NCBI GenBank assembly: GCA_965220385.1
Contig: OZ244825.1
Location: forward strand, 3,782,001-3,846,000
Length of the DNA: 64,000 nucleotides
DNA from: PCPOR2b sp965220385
GTDB taxonomy: Bacteria > Poribacteria > WGA-4E > PCPOR2b
Direction of reading: 5' to 3'
Shown here: positions 33,714 to 42,837 of the stretch, piece after piece
How positions within the stretch are numbered: the stretch's first letter is position 1
Layout: every line of letters begins with the position of its first letter
The notes under the pieces: generated by a model
What the model saw: only the letters and a program-made list of their open reading frames with translations
What the model was told of the DNA's origin: nothing
Databases searched by the model: none
Translations under genes and position numbers: made by a program

Positions 33714-34880
33714 ATGGCAATGAATCACTCGAACGGCGGCAGCGATGATCGTTCTTCCCAGTCTCCAGCATCCCAGCCAGCCGAATTACCTACCGGTATA
33801 CCCACCTCAGCACCGCGTCTACCTGCCAACTCAGGACTGAATCCAGCATTAACTTTCGATCGATTCGTCGTTGGGCAAAGCAATCAAGAAGCGTTTGACG
33901 CAGCAAACAGCTTGACGAATGGGGTTGGAAAAATGGAAGGCATATTGATTATACACGGAGGTGTCGGACTCGGTAAAACCCACCTGTTACATGCAATCGG
34001 GAACCAATTCCGCCAAGGACAGCTGAATCGCACGGTGTACTGTTCGTCAGCAGAGGGGTTTATGCGTGAATGGCTTCGATCCATTGCTACCCCCCAGAAA
34101 GTCGCCGCACTGCGGCGACAGTATAGGCACGTAGATCTTTTGCTAATTGACGATATTCAATTTTTATCGCCAGAACAAAAGATTCAGGAAGAGTTTTTCC
34201 ATTTACTCAACTGCTTAAGTGAACGGGGCCAACGCCTCGTATGCACCTGCGATCGCTTGCCGCAATTTCTGCAGGAGTTTTGGAGATCGACCGATAGTCT
34301 CACGCAAAGACGCGCCGTTGAAATTTCTGCGCCAGAGTTCGATTTGCGGGTTTCGATTCTGAAGCAGAAATTAAAAGAACGTGATTCTGGACCCGTACCG
34401 TTGAAAGTGCTCCGTTACTTGGCAAAGCATCTAACAGAGCATATTCGTCAACTTGAAGGCGCACTTAACCGACTGATGGCGGAGGTGCGCTTGGGGTCAC
34501 CTCTGACCCTGCAAGCCGCTCATCATGTATTAGAGAATAAGACCCCGGATCGCCCTCCATCTGACACAATCACGCTAGAACGTATTCAGGAAACCGTTGC
34601 CCGGTATTTCCATCTCACCTTGTCAGAGCTATGTTCCCGAAAGCGCGGACGGCGGTTTGTCCTCCCTCGACAAGTTGGGATGTACCTCACACGTCAATTG
34701 ACCCCGCTCTCATTAAAAGAGATCAATCAAGGATTCGGACAGAGTCGGGCAACAGTTGTGCGAAGCTGCCAACGGATCGAAGCGCTGCTCAAGGAAGACT
34801 TAGTACTCAGTCAGTCCATTGAGGCATTGACAGCCGAGTTGACACACCCTCAACAGTTCCGTGAGCAATCGGACGATTAA
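33714..34880 (+). CDS. DnaA-like AAA+ protein with degenerate DNA-binding signature
   Basis: 388 residues. DnaA domain III is clear: LTFDRFVVGQSNQEA, Walker A GGVGLGKT (82-89), Walker B LLLIDDIQF (142-150), QIQEEFF-like segment. Domain IV is recognisable (VLPRQVGMYLTRQLTPLSLKEINQGFG) but its DnaA-box signature, normally D-H-T-T, reads SRAT (344-347), and the arginine-finger block (normally SRF-x-WG) is replaced by TDSLTQRRAVEIS (192-205). The N-terminus is a Ser/Pro-rich linker rather than domains I and II. It could be the only DnaA of this lineage or a regulatory paralogue. Start may be ATG 33714 or ATG 33720; the latter has better spacing to AGGA. Confidence 0.85.
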   Translation: MAMNHSNGGSDDRSSQSPASQPAELPTGIPTSAPRLPANSGLNPALTFDRFVVGQSNQEAFDAANSLTNGVGKMEGILIIHGGVGLGKTHLLHAIGNQFRQGQLNRTVYCSSAEGFMREWLRSIATPQKVAALRRQYRHVDLLLIDDIQFLSPEQKIQEEFFHLLNCLSERGQRLVCTCDRLPQFLQEFWRSTDSLTQRRAVEISAPEFDLRVSILKQKLKERDSGPVPLKVLRYLAKHLTEHIRQLEGALNRLMAEVRLGSPLTLQAAHHVLENKTPDRPPSDTITLERIQETVARYFHLTLSELCSRKRGRRFVLPRQVGMYLTRQLTPLSLKEINQGFGQSRATVVRSCQRIEALLKEDLVLSQSIEALTAELTHPQQFREQSDD

Positions 34881-34952
34881 TCTACTTACCGCCACACGTC
34901 TCACCACCCGAAAGACGATTCTCCTCCCTCCACACCAACAGCAATGGCACCC

Positions 34953-36710
34953 CTATGTCCGCTTAATGACAGGCAACACAATATGAGATGGTCTCATTTC
35001 ATCGTGCATAACTGTGTTAATAGCAACCTGTCCGGCAGCCTCGTTGTGAATGGATCCGCCTGTATTGAGATTGCGGTCAAACCGCGGGAAACAACTACTC
35101 GTGACCGATACGCGGACTCGATGTCCCGGTAGGAAAACGTTGCTTGTTGACCACAGATCGATCTCATATCTGTAGACCTTACCGATCTCCAACAACTCAG
35201 GGTGCTGGAAAGAATCCCTGTATCGTGCCCGAAGGATGCCGTCACATAACAGTCGCGAGTAACCGTCCGGATGCACATCAGTGAGCCGCACAACCCAATC
35301 GGTATCCGGCGCAGAGGACAGCCCATATATCACCGCCTTCACAGGACCTGTGACATCGAGTTCTTCCGTTAGTGGCTCGCTGGTGAAGGTGAGGCACCCT
35401 TCCTCAACCTCGTGCTGGTCATAAACGCCGCCGGGTATATTTAATGTGTTGCCTCCGCGGGTAGGAACAGGCTGGAGCGGGTCATACACAAAACTGTCCG
35501 GATTCTCACTCCCCTCAGGAGGCTGCGGCGATAGTGTCCCATCGTTCAAAGATTTGATAGAACCGCTCTCTCCGCTGTGCAGATAATAGTTGGTGTACTG
35601 CGTGTCAGGCAGGGGCCAATCGGATTCATCACGCCATTCATTACGCCCCATCACGAAGACGCGCACCGGCGGCGTTTCCATAATCCCGGTGTCAATCCCC
35701 TTGAGCCAGTAATCGAACCAAGGAAGACGCAATTCGTTGAAGTCCTCAGCCGCATCAGATCCGAAATCAAACTCTCCCGCAGATTGGGTGTTGATAGCTC
35801 CAGGACCGTGCACCCATGGTCCAACAATCAGTTTTTGGCTTTGACGCGCCTTTTCCGTACGACCGCGCTGCTTGATGCCCATATAGTGCTTGAACGTCCC
35901 CGTCAAGAAGATGTCAAACCAACCACCCAGGTGGTACATAGGCGTTTCTACCTGATCGTGGAATTTATCCATGTTGAAGGTATCCCAATATCCATCATCC
36001 GTCGGGTGTTGAAGCCACTCATTGAACCAATCGCTCAAGCCCTCAAAGAATGGACATGGATGCACTGGAAGTCGCGCATACCAGCTATCCATCTCTTCCT
36101 GAACCTTTTCAAGTATACCTTTCTGTCGATCAAATTCCTCCCCTTCCGCGAGGTGCGCGAGATTGTTTAACGTCACGCCGTGCGCCCAAGCCATATTGAA
36201 CGCAAGCTCAAATGCACCACTTCGGTACACCCATTCCTGATAGTAGTCCGCGGAAGATTCACGCACAAACATCGCTCGTAGATGGGGCGGACGACTGAGC
36301 GCGTTTCTGTACTGAGTCGCGCCAGAATAGGATCCACCAATCGTCCCCACGTTGCCGTCAGACCACGGTTGCGCCGCCGCCCACTCGACGGTGTCATAGC
36401 CATCGCGGTTTATCCCCGCGCCATCGTCCCGAAACGGATAGAAGTCGCCGTCAGAAGCGAACCTGCCGCGCACATCTTGGATAACCACAGCGTACCCTCT
36501 CTGCGCGAAAAATTGAGGGGATCCCACCCCATTCTCGGATCCCGCCTCCTTGTTATACGGCGTACGTTCTATCAGGACCGGGAACTTGCCCTCAACATTA
36601 GGACGGGTAATGTTAGCACGAAGGACTGTACCGTCCCGCATGGTGGCTTCTTGGTTCTTTTCATGGATCGTTTCATACTGAGGTTTTGATAATACTGATT
36701 CTTTGATCAT
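34953..36710 (-). CDS. CocE/NonD family hydrolase (X-Pro dipeptidyl-peptidase-like)
   Basis: 585 residues. RDGTVLRANITRPN near residue 25 and FPVLIERTPYNKE are the family start; the nucleophile is S127 in GGSYSG. The charge relay continues with an Asp in YHLGGWFDIFLTG and a His in GPWVHGPG. The C-terminal part (LDVTGPVKAVIYGLSSAPDTDWVVRLTDVHPDGYSRLLCDGILRARYRDSF) is the jelly-roll domain of CocE. The family covers cocaine esterase, glutaryl-7-ACA acylase and X-Pro peptidases. No signal peptide. AAGGAG lies 6 nt before ATG 36710. It follows the SDR gene by 18 nt, so the two form a unit. Confidence 0.9.
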   Translation of the reverse strand: MIKESVLSKPQYETIHEKNQEATMRDGTVLRANITRPNVEGKFPVLIERTPYNKEAGSENGVGSPQFFAQRGYAVVIQDVRGRFASDGDFYPFRDDGAGINRDGYDTVEWAAAQPWSDGNVGTIGGSYSGATQYRNALSRPPHLRAMFVRESSADYYQEWVYRSGAFELAFNMAWAHGVTLNNLAHLAEGEEFDRQKGILEKVQEEMDSWYARLPVHPCPFFEGLSDWFNEWLQHPTDDGYWDTFNMDKFHDQVETPMYHLGGWFDIFLTGTFKHYMGIKQRGRTEKARQSQKLIVGPWVHGPGAINTQSAGEFDFGSDAAEDFNELRLPWFDYWLKGIDTGIMETPPVRVFVMGRNEWRDESDWPLPDTQYTNYYLHSGESGSIKSLNDGTLSPQPPEGSENPDSFVYDPLQPVPTRGGNTLNIPGGVYDQHEVEEGCLTFTSEPLTEELDVTGPVKAVIYGLSSAPDTDWVVRLTDVHPDGYSRLLCDGILRARYRDSFQHPELLEIGKVYRYEIDLWSTSNVFLPGHRVRVSVTSSCFPRFDRNLNTGGSIHNEAAGQVAINTVMHDEMRPSHIVLPVIKRT

Positions 36711-36728
36711 GGTTTCTCCTTTAGATAA

Positions 36729-37556
36729 TCAGCGCGTTACCAACCCACCGGAGACAACGATTGTCTCACCTGTCATCTCGGACGCATCTGGACCCGCCAG
36801 AAAAGCCACAACGTTGGCAATGTCTTGGGGCTGCTGAAGCCGACCTAATGGAATAGAGTCACGACGACGCTCCATAAACTCGCCGGGGGACAGTCCCATC
36901 TGCTGAACCCCTATCAGGTCATCGAGCGTCCAGTTAAAAGCGGTCTCTACAATGCCGGGCGCAATAGCGTTGACGGTAACTCCGTGCTCCGCGAGGTTAG
37001 CGGCAGCCACCTTGGTGAGATTGATGATCGCCGCTTTGCTCGCTGCGTAAGGCGGCGAGTAGGTCATCCCCCCAGCAATCCCAGCGACCGAGGCGATGTT
37101 GATAATCGTGCCGCTTTTTTGCCGCATCATCGGTTTTGCCGCTTCCTGCATATAAAAATATGGACCCTTGAGATTCAAATTGAGCGTCCAGTCCCAGATC
37201 TCTTCTGTGACATCTGGAAACGGCTGTGTCCGTATACCCCCAGCATTATTGACCATAACATCAATGCGCCCGTAGTGATCCATGACCGCCTGAACAAAAG
37301 GTGGGGCATCCGCTGCTTTGGCTGCATCGAAGATTCCTGTAGCGATGGCGGCACCGGTCGCCCTGACTTCACTCTCCAATTCCTCCAGCAGATCTTCTCG
37401 GATGTCGCTGGCGAAGACCAACGCTCCCTCCCGCGCCAACCGTAGGGTGGTTTCTCTACCGATCCCCTGACCCGCACCGGTAATCGCTGCCACCTTGTCG
37501 TCGAGTCGGCGGGAAGATTCTGGTGTAGATTGAGACGACTGATCCTGTTCCTGCAT
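36729..37556 (-). CDS. SDR family NAD(P)-dependent oxidoreductase
   Basis: 275 residues. TGAGQGIG cofactor motif (about 25-32), NNAGG (about 106-110), the catalytic Ser in IASVAG and Y-x-x-x-K in YAASKAA, and the C-terminal MTGETIVVSGG. The classical SDR ends of a ketoacyl reductase or sugar/steroid alcohol dehydrogenase. The start at 37556 is chosen because GAGGAGG lies before it; the frame from 37616 adds 20 residues without family match. It is transcribed leftward before the CocE gene. Confidence 0.93.
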   Translation of the reverse strand: MQEQDQSSQSTPESSRRLDDKVAAITGAGQGIGRETTLRLAREGALVFASDIREDLLEELESEVRATGAAIATGIFDAAKAADAPPFVQAVMDHYGRIDVMVNNAGGIRTQPFPDVTEEIWDWTLNLNLKGPYFYMQEAAKPMMRQKSGTIINIASVAGIAGGMTYSPPYAASKAAIINLTKVAAANLAEHGVTVNAIAPGIVETAFNWTLDDLIGVQQMGLSPGEFMERRRDSIPLGRLQQPQDIANVVAFLAGPDASEMTGETIVVSGGLVTR

Positions 37557-37650
37557 ATTTGCTGCCTCCTCTATCGCTGTTTGCGTTGGAGTCCGTTGTT
37601 CATACTCTATATTCACAAGATATCAACTTGTGGATAAATACGCGGCGCTG

Positions 37651-38160
37651 TCATTTGAGATCCTCGTTGATGAGCTGCCGAACCTTCGCCTGCGTCCCTT
37701 TTGTCATGAGTCTGAACCCTTCAAGCTTACCTTCATCGAGTGCTTCACCAAGAGAAGCGCGGCTATCAATGCCAAGTTCATCGTACAACGCCTTTGCGGT
37801 CTTGATGCCGACACCAGGAAGTGCTGTCAATTCCAACACAGTTTTTGGTGTGTGCTCAACGAATTCCTCCAACTTGTTGCATGTACCGGTCTCAATAAAC
37901 TCACCGATAATCTCAGCAATCGTTTCACCGACGCCGGAGATTGCCGACAAACGTCCCTCATCATGCAGCACCTCTACAGATTCCGGGTGGCGCGAGATAG
38001 TGTAGGCCAACCTCGAATACCGCGTAGCATGAGATTCTTCGTAGCCGCCAATGATTAGGATATCGTGGAGCTGCTTGAGTTTGTCCGCGATTTCGTCATT
38101 GCGTCGCCAGCGGGTGCGACCTTTCTGATCGGTATATGATGTGTCACCTTTTGGATCCAT
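37651..38160 (-). CDS. PolX-type N-terminal helix-hairpin-helix protein (stand-alone)
   Basis: 169 residues. The region NDEIADKLKQLHDILIIGGYEESHATRYSRLAYTISRHPESV (about 21-62) resembles the 8-kDa domain of family X DNA polymerases, and two HhH motifs follow: ISGVGETIAEIIGEFI and LPGVGIKTAKALYDELGI. A full PolX has a nucleotidyltransferase and a PHP domain after this; here the protein ends at the fingers (LINEDLK). No polymerase or PHP domain is seen downstream, so it is a stand-alone DNA-binding module, possibly a DNA-repair accessory or 5'-dRP lyase. Divergent from nothing nearby; own gene. Confidence 0.75.
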   Translation of the reverse strand: MDPKGDTSYTDQKGRTRWRRNDEIADKLKQLHDILIIGGYEESHATRYSRLAYTISRHPESVEVLHDEGRLSAISGVGETIAEIIGEFIETGTCNKLEEFVEHTPKTVLELTALPGVGIKTAKALYDELGIDSRASLGEALDEGKLEGFRLMTKGTQAKVRQLINEDLK

Positions 38161-38201
38161 AACAGATTTACCCCCCCATTCATGAAAAGTCTGAGAAAAT
38201 G

Positions 38202-39224
38202 TTAGAGATCGGATTTGAGCTCCCAGATCTGAACCGTCGAATCGAAAAGTCCAACTGCCATATATCTCCCATCATGAGAAAACGCAAGGGATTCAATTCC
38301 GGTATCGACTCTCAACGCAAACACCTCTGCATCTTCCTTGATATTAGAAAGTATTAGCACTCCCGATTCATCGCCCAGCGCAATGTATTTGCCATCGAGT
38401 GCAAACGTGACGGCACGCGCCCAATACGCCTCCAAGTTGTCTAAAGCAATCAGCGGTTCCTTTGTACTTCTATCCCAAACACGAATCCCAGCCTTCGCTT
38501 CTATTTGACTATCGACAGCGAGCATTGAAGCGTCAGGTGAGAAATGCACGTTCCATACCCCCAAGATGATACCGGTATCAATTAGATCCGCCGGGGTATC
38601 TGCCTTGATGTCCCACATCTCGATCTTTGTGCGATGCCCTTCTCCATCCCGGTACGTGCCTTCAGCCGCCGCAACGTACTGCCCATCGTGGGAAATGGCT
38701 AAACCGTTTCTTACTTGTTCAACTGTCTTCAGGCGTTTTAGCAGCCGCTTCCGATCTACCTCCCAGATTTCTATCTCCTTATCGCCACGCGACAGTGCGA
38801 CGAATTTCCCGTTTGCGGACAGGTTCCCATTTTCAAACCCACCATTTGTTAGAATCGTCTCCCGATTCGTGTCCAGAGCAACAAGGGTAACATCAGCGTT
38901 CTCTTTTCTGACCAAGAGCAGATTGCGAGCCGGTGAGTATGCGAATAGGTCTGTGGTCGTAGCAATATGTGTTTCGTCCCGGGTTTCTAAATCCCACTTC
39001 ACCACGCTCCCATCCTCCATTTTGGAGATGATTTTGGTGTCATCCGAACTGAAGACAAGCCGCCGAGCAACTCTCGGTAGCATACGATCGCCCGGCGGAG
39101 GCTGGCTCACACCAAAGTGGAAGGACAAATGGGGAATTATCGTTCCGTTCTGTTCCGCACGTATGTTGGAGGCTAAAAAACCAGTGCAAACCAGCAGCAA
39201 CAATAACCTGAATATCTTCAACAC
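38202..39224 (-). CDS. Secreted WD40-repeat beta-propeller protein
   Basis: 340 residues. Signal peptide LKIFRLLLLLVCTGFLASNIRA. The mature part has five to six WD40-like repeats (RRLVFSSDDTKIISKMEDGSVVKWDLETRDE, FVALSRGDKEIEIWEVDRKR, GLAISHDGQYVAAAEG...IEMWDIKAD, VHFSPDASMLAVDSQ...IRVWDRSTKE, VTFALDGKYIALGDESGVLILSN, LAFSHDGRYMAVGLFDSTVQIWEL), so it folds as a propeller, a protein-interaction scaffold in the periplasm. Partner unknown. A TATAAT with TGG extension at 39290-39298 on the minus strand may serve as its promoter. Confidence 0.82.
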   Translation of the reverse strand: MLKIFRLLLLLVCTGFLASNIRAEQNGTIIPHLSFHFGVSQPPPGDRMLPRVARRLVFSSDDTKIISKMEDGSVVKWDLETRDETHIATTTDLFAYSPARNLLLVRKENADVTLVALDTNRETILTNGGFENGNLSANGKFVALSRGDKEIEIWEVDRKRLLKRLKTVEQVRNGLAISHDGQYVAAAEGTYRDGEGHRTKIEMWDIKADTPADLIDTGIILGVWNVHFSPDASMLAVDSQIEAKAGIRVWDRSTKEPLIALDNLEAYWARAVTFALDGKYIALGDESGVLILSNIKEDAEVFALRVDTGIESLAFSHDGRYMAVGLFDSTVQIWELKSDL

Positions 39225-39478
39225 GCTCCTCCGGTTATCAAATCATTTTTGCTCGTTCTTTTCATACCTGATATGTTACATTTATAGACATTATACCAAT
39301 TCTGATAAAACATGACGCTTTGTTAAGCGAGTTATGCGTTATACGCTTGGGTTCGTAGTAGGGCAATTCATTGCCCGTCTAAACACCCCTGTTATAAGGT
39401 ATTGGAACAAAATCATTCAGAACCGGTATTATATTGCCGCTTATGTTCTGACGCACACCCCCAAAGCCCCCACAAACC

Positions 39479-41002
39479 ATGTTAGATAAAATTCGACTAA
39501 CTGCAACCCAATACTATCGCCGCCCAAGCGATTGCTTTGATCTCGCCATCTATGCCGGCTTTCTGCTTTTCGTGTTCATCCTCCCATTTGGCTATGCGAC
39601 GCCAATCTTGAATGTAAGTCTACTGCTCGTACTGTTTGGGTGGGTAGGACGTATCTGCCACGAGCGTCGATTCGAATGGATAAAAACGCCGCTGGACCTC
39701 CCGATTGCTGCCTTTCTTCTCCTTGGGCTCGTCGCTTCACTCTTTGCACCGCACCCCGCAACAAGCAGTTTAGGATACTTCTGGAAGCTGCTTCGAGCCG
39801 TATTACTGTTTTATGCGGTGGTTCACAGTCGGCTGGGGGATCGTTGGCGTCACCTTATCATTACCTTTGTGTTTGCTGGCGGGTGCTCCGCTGTTCTTGG
39901 TCTATACTTTTACGCAACCGGCACACACATGGGAACGGCTTATATGTTCGACGTGGAAGCAAGGTTAGAAAGCTATTTTAACGATGCAAATCACCACGAT
40001 GAAGGCGTTAAGGTCTCGGAGGATTTGCGGCAAGTTTACCAGAACAATGGCAGAAAACTCTCCCAAAATGCGACTGTTTTTCCCGCGAAAAAACAGGGGG
40101 ATTGGCTAATAGTCGACGATAGTAGCAACCGCAAGTACGCAGTCAGGAAAAGCGAGGGGCAGCTCAAAGTTTACATGATTGAACCCCGGCTCGCCGGCAC
40201 TTTTAAGATGCCCAACGATCTGGGAGCTTACCTTGTAATCCTCCTACCGATAACGATGGGCTATTTTGTTGCGAGTCTCGGACTTTTCCGATCCGACCGG
40301 AGTCCCCGAAAACCGGGATCAGAACAGAGCTGGCGTATATCCCAAAACTGGAAGCTCATCACTGTTCTTGGGGGTCTCTTATGCGTGATGGGGGCTAACC
40401 TCGTCCTCACACTCACGCGCGCTGCATGGATTGGTGTGTTTGCTGCGACGATTTATATCGCAATCTATTTTCAGCGGAAGCTACTCTGGGGGTTACTGGC
40501 CGTCGCGCTCCTATCCCCCTTCTTAATGCCCGAAGCCGTCAAGGACCGCTTTGAGACGATGCGCCAACGTCCATCGGGATTTATGAGTGAGCGTCCCCAA
40601 TGGTGGAAAACGTCCGCCCAACTAATAGCAAAGTATCCAATCACTGGCATCGGATTGGGACGGTTCCGTCATGAGTATCAATTACACGCGCCGGCAGGGG
40701 CCCATCACAAGCCGTACCACGCCCATAACATCTATCTGCACATCGCTGTTGAACAGGGGATTCCATCGCTGATTCTATTTTTAGCGATACTCTTCCTCAT
40801 CTTCCACCAGCTTTTTTCCCTACGCAAAAGGGACGACTTTTGGTGTTTCGGTCTGTTTGTCGGATGCAGCGGTTTCCTGATTTCCGCCCTTGTCTACGGA
40901 CTCGCAGATCAGATTCTTCACCAACGATCACTGCTAATTTTCTGGTTTCTTGTTGGGCTTGTCTTTTACGTGTCAGACTTGGAAAATAGTAGGGAATTGT
41001 GA
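39479..41002 (+). CDS. O-antigen ligase/polymerase-like (Wzy_C) membrane protein
   Basis: 507 residues with about ten to twelve predicted membrane helices (for example CFDLAIYAGFLLFVFILPFGY, VSLLLVLFGWV, AAFLLLGLVASLFA, LIITFVFAGGCSAVLGLYFYATG). The Wzy_C pattern is seen as LTLTRAAWIGVFAATIYIAIY and WKTSAQLIAKYPITGIGLGRFRHEYQ...HAHNIYLHIAVEQGIPSLILFLA, where the His-x-x-Asn-x-Tyr/Leu segment is diagnostic. The large soluble loop (about 160-240) contains KVYMIEPRLAGTFKMPND. It ligates or polymerises O-antigen or capsule sugars. No partner glycan genes are adjacent. No strong ribosome site at ATG 39479. Confidence 0.85.
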   Translation: MLDKIRLTATQYYRRPSDCFDLAIYAGFLLFVFILPFGYATPILNVSLLLVLFGWVGRICHERRFEWIKTPLDLPIAAFLLLGLVASLFAPHPATSSLGYFWKLLRAVLLFYAVVHSRLGDRWRHLIITFVFAGGCSAVLGLYFYATGTHMGTAYMFDVEARLESYFNDANHHDEGVKVSEDLRQVYQNNGRKLSQNATVFPAKKQGDWLIVDDSSNRKYAVRKSEGQLKVYMIEPRLAGTFKMPNDLGAYLVILLPITMGYFVASLGLFRSDRSPRKPGSEQSWRISQNWKLITVLGGLLCVMGANLVLTLTRAAWIGVFAATIYIAIYFQRKLLWGLLAVALLSPFLMPEAVKDRFETMRQRPSGFMSERPQWWKTSAQLIAKYPITGIGLGRFRHEYQLHAPAGAHHKPYHAHNIYLHIAVEQGIPSLILFLAILFLIFHQLFSLRKRDDFWCFGLFVGCSGFLISALVYGLADQILHQRSLLIFWFLVGLVFYVSDLENSREL

Positions 41003-41072
41003 GTCATCTCCCGCTTCGCTTCCATCTCGGCTATGTTACCACACCTCCGGGCGGATGTATAGAAAATTTTGG

Positions 41073-41100
41073 TTGACATAGGGGCGCAAGGGTATATAAT
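41073..41100 (+). promoter_or_regulatory. Sigma70 consensus promoter
   Basis: TTGACA (41073-41078), 16-nt spacer, TATAAT (41095-41100). Drives the aldo/keto reductase-like gene and probably the PhyH and hydrolase genes after it. The GTG start is 24 nt downstream. Confidence 0.8.
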
Positions 41101-41124
41101 GGAAACGCCCGATAGGAGGCTATT

Positions 41125-41979
41125 GTGACAACAGGAAACTGGGAGCAGCCTATGGAAAAAACTGCCAAGATAACCACCCTGATGAACCAACCGGTGCAGC
41201 CACTCGGTCTGGCTGGCAACCCAGACATGGAGGAGGGTTGCGTTGCCACCGCTTACGATGCAGGTATAAACTACTTCTTCTTTTACAACCAATCATATCC
41301 GAGACTCATCGGCGAACTGAAATCCCTGCTACGCGACAATCGAGAATCGGTAGCCATAGCAACGGGAAGCGAATCCCGCAACCTCAAAACATTGGGCTCC
41401 TACCTCGATCAGGTGTGCGATGAACTGGCGGCAGACACAGTGGATATCTTCTACGCTGAGTATGTCTCTCCCGGCGATGACATGGAAACACTGCTCGGTG
41501 CGGGGGGCGTGTTTGACGAACTCCACCGATGGAAAGCAGAGGGGCGCATCCGTTACGTCGGTGCCACAACGCACAACCGACCAATGGCAGTAGAACTGAT
41601 CGAGAGCGGTCGCATTGATGTGCTTATGCACCGGTATAACATGGCGCATCGGGGCGCGGAAGAGCAGGTACTCCCTGCAGCGCTCAACGCTGAGGTTCCG
41701 GTCGTTGCATTTACGTGCACACGGTGGGGATCGTTGCTGACAGGACATCGAGATTGGGACGGCCCCGTGCCAACCGCTGCAGATTGCTATCAATATGTCC
41801 TGCACCATCCCGCCGTCGACATCGCCTTGACCGCCCCAACAACACCGGCCCAACTGGAGGAGAACCTGATCGCCTTGAAAGGTACGGCACAACCATCAGA
41901 AAATCTTCCGCTTTGGGAGGCGTACGGCAAGCTGGTATATGGGGACGGGACAGATGCCTTTGAAACACAGTGGCCCTAA
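41125..41979 (+). CDS. Aldo/keto reductase-like protein lacking the catalytic tetrad
   Basis: 284 residues from a GTG (TAGGAGG 5 nt before). It has the AKR barrel pattern (AYDAGINYFFFYN, RESVAIATGS, DTVDIFYAEYV, DELHRWKAEGRIRYVGATTHNRPMAVELIESGRIDVLMHRYNMAHRGAEEQVLPAAL), but the tetrad positions appear changed: Asp of FFDTA-type reads F, Lys of IATK reads G, and His of LHRPD-type reads E; only a Tyr could remain. It may have lost reductase activity or the assignment may be imperfect. The promoter at 41073 and the following PhyH gene suggest a small operon. Confidence 0.65.
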   Translation: MTTGNWEQPMEKTAKITTLMNQPVQPLGLAGNPDMEEGCVATAYDAGINYFFFYNQSYPRLIGELKSLLRDNRESVAIATGSESRNLKTLGSYLDQVCDELAADTVDIFYAEYVSPGDDMETLLGAGGVFDELHRWKAEGRIRYVGATTHNRPMAVELIESGRIDVLMHRYNMAHRGAEEQVLPAALNAEVPVVAFTCTRWGSLLTGHRDWDGPVPTAADCYQYVLHHPAVDIALTAPTTPAQLEENLIALKGTAQPSENLPLWEAYGKLVYGDGTDAFETQWP

Positions 41980-42059
41980 CGTTCACAAGGAAGGGAAAAG
42001 CGTATCAAATCGAAATCAATTCACGAAGATAACAACCAATAGCTAAGGAGGCGGGAAAG

Positions 42060-42803
42060 ATGACAGAAGAACAAAAATATCTATTTGACCTACAAGGTTA
42101 TATTGTCTTGGAGGATGTGGTCCCTCAGTCCGTGGTAAAAGCGTGCAACAAGGCGTTAGACCCCTTAGAAAATATGCCACCAGAAGACTATCCACCGCCG
42201 CTCTGTCTCGGCACACCTAAGACAGAACAGGAACTCTACATCTCTAATATTCTTGAAGCCGATCCCGTTTTTAATCCACTGATCGACCTTCCTGAAGTGT
42301 TAGATGTCGTTGAAGGCGTGACCGGCGGTCCGTACCGACTCAACCATACCTACACAATCTATCGGTGGGGCGGCGGTTATACAGGGCTGCACATGCACGG
42401 CACCCCAATCATCCCCAAATGTCAGTACCATTGCCGCAACGGTCAAATGGTTTCAACGCTGACCAAAGCCGTATTTCCGCTGCTGGATTGCGATGTCGAG
42501 GATGGATGCTTTGCCGTCATTCCGGGAGCACACAAGAGCAATTTCCTCAGACCTTGGGGCAGCCACCCCGATGAAAATCCGGTGTTGACACCTATCCCCG
42601 CCAAAGCGGGCGATGCGATTATTTTCACCGAAGCCTTAACACACGGTTCAGTTGTGAACACCTCCGAGCGTCCGCGCCGTACGCTTTACTACTGCTACAG
42701 CATCGGATACATGCCCGATTGGGGCGGCCAGAGCTTGATCTTTAGCGATCACGTCATGGATGGCTTGTCAGAGGAGCAGCGTGAGATCCTTCGACTGAAG
42801 TAA
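42060..42803 (+). CDS. Phytanoyl-CoA dioxygenase (PhyH)-like protein
   Basis: 247 residues of the PhyH fold: FDLQGYIVLEDVVPQSVV (about 9-26), distal His and Arg in LTHGSVVNTSERPRRTLYY. The first two iron ligands are usually H-x-D, but the motif here is HMHGTP (about 115-120), so the acidic ligand appears replaced by His. PhyH enzymes hydroxylate lipids or small metabolites with 2-oxoglutarate and iron. It follows the AKR-like gene by 80 nt and precedes an alpha/beta hydrolase by 34 nt. AGGAGG precedes the ATG. Confidence 0.85.
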   Translation: MTEEQKYLFDLQGYIVLEDVVPQSVVKACNKALDPLENMPPEDYPPPLCLGTPKTEQELYISNILEADPVFNPLIDLPEVLDVVEGVTGGPYRLNHTYTIYRWGGGYTGLHMHGTPIIPKCQYHCRNGQMVSTLTKAVFPLLDCDVEDGCFAVIPGAHKSNFLRPWGSHPDENPVLTPIPAKAGDAIIFTEALTHGSVVNTSERPRRTLYYCYSIGYMPDWGGQSLIFSDHVMDGLSEEQREILRLK

Positions 42804-42837
42804 CGTATCAGAGAGCAGTTTCTGCGGGAGAGGGTGA

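Noticed and set aside
37629..37637. A perfect DnaA-box-like 9-mer (TGTGGATAA)
   Set aside because: A single 9-mer is expected about once per 130 kb of double-strand sequence by chance; no cluster or AT-rich DUE lies with it, so it is not an origin.
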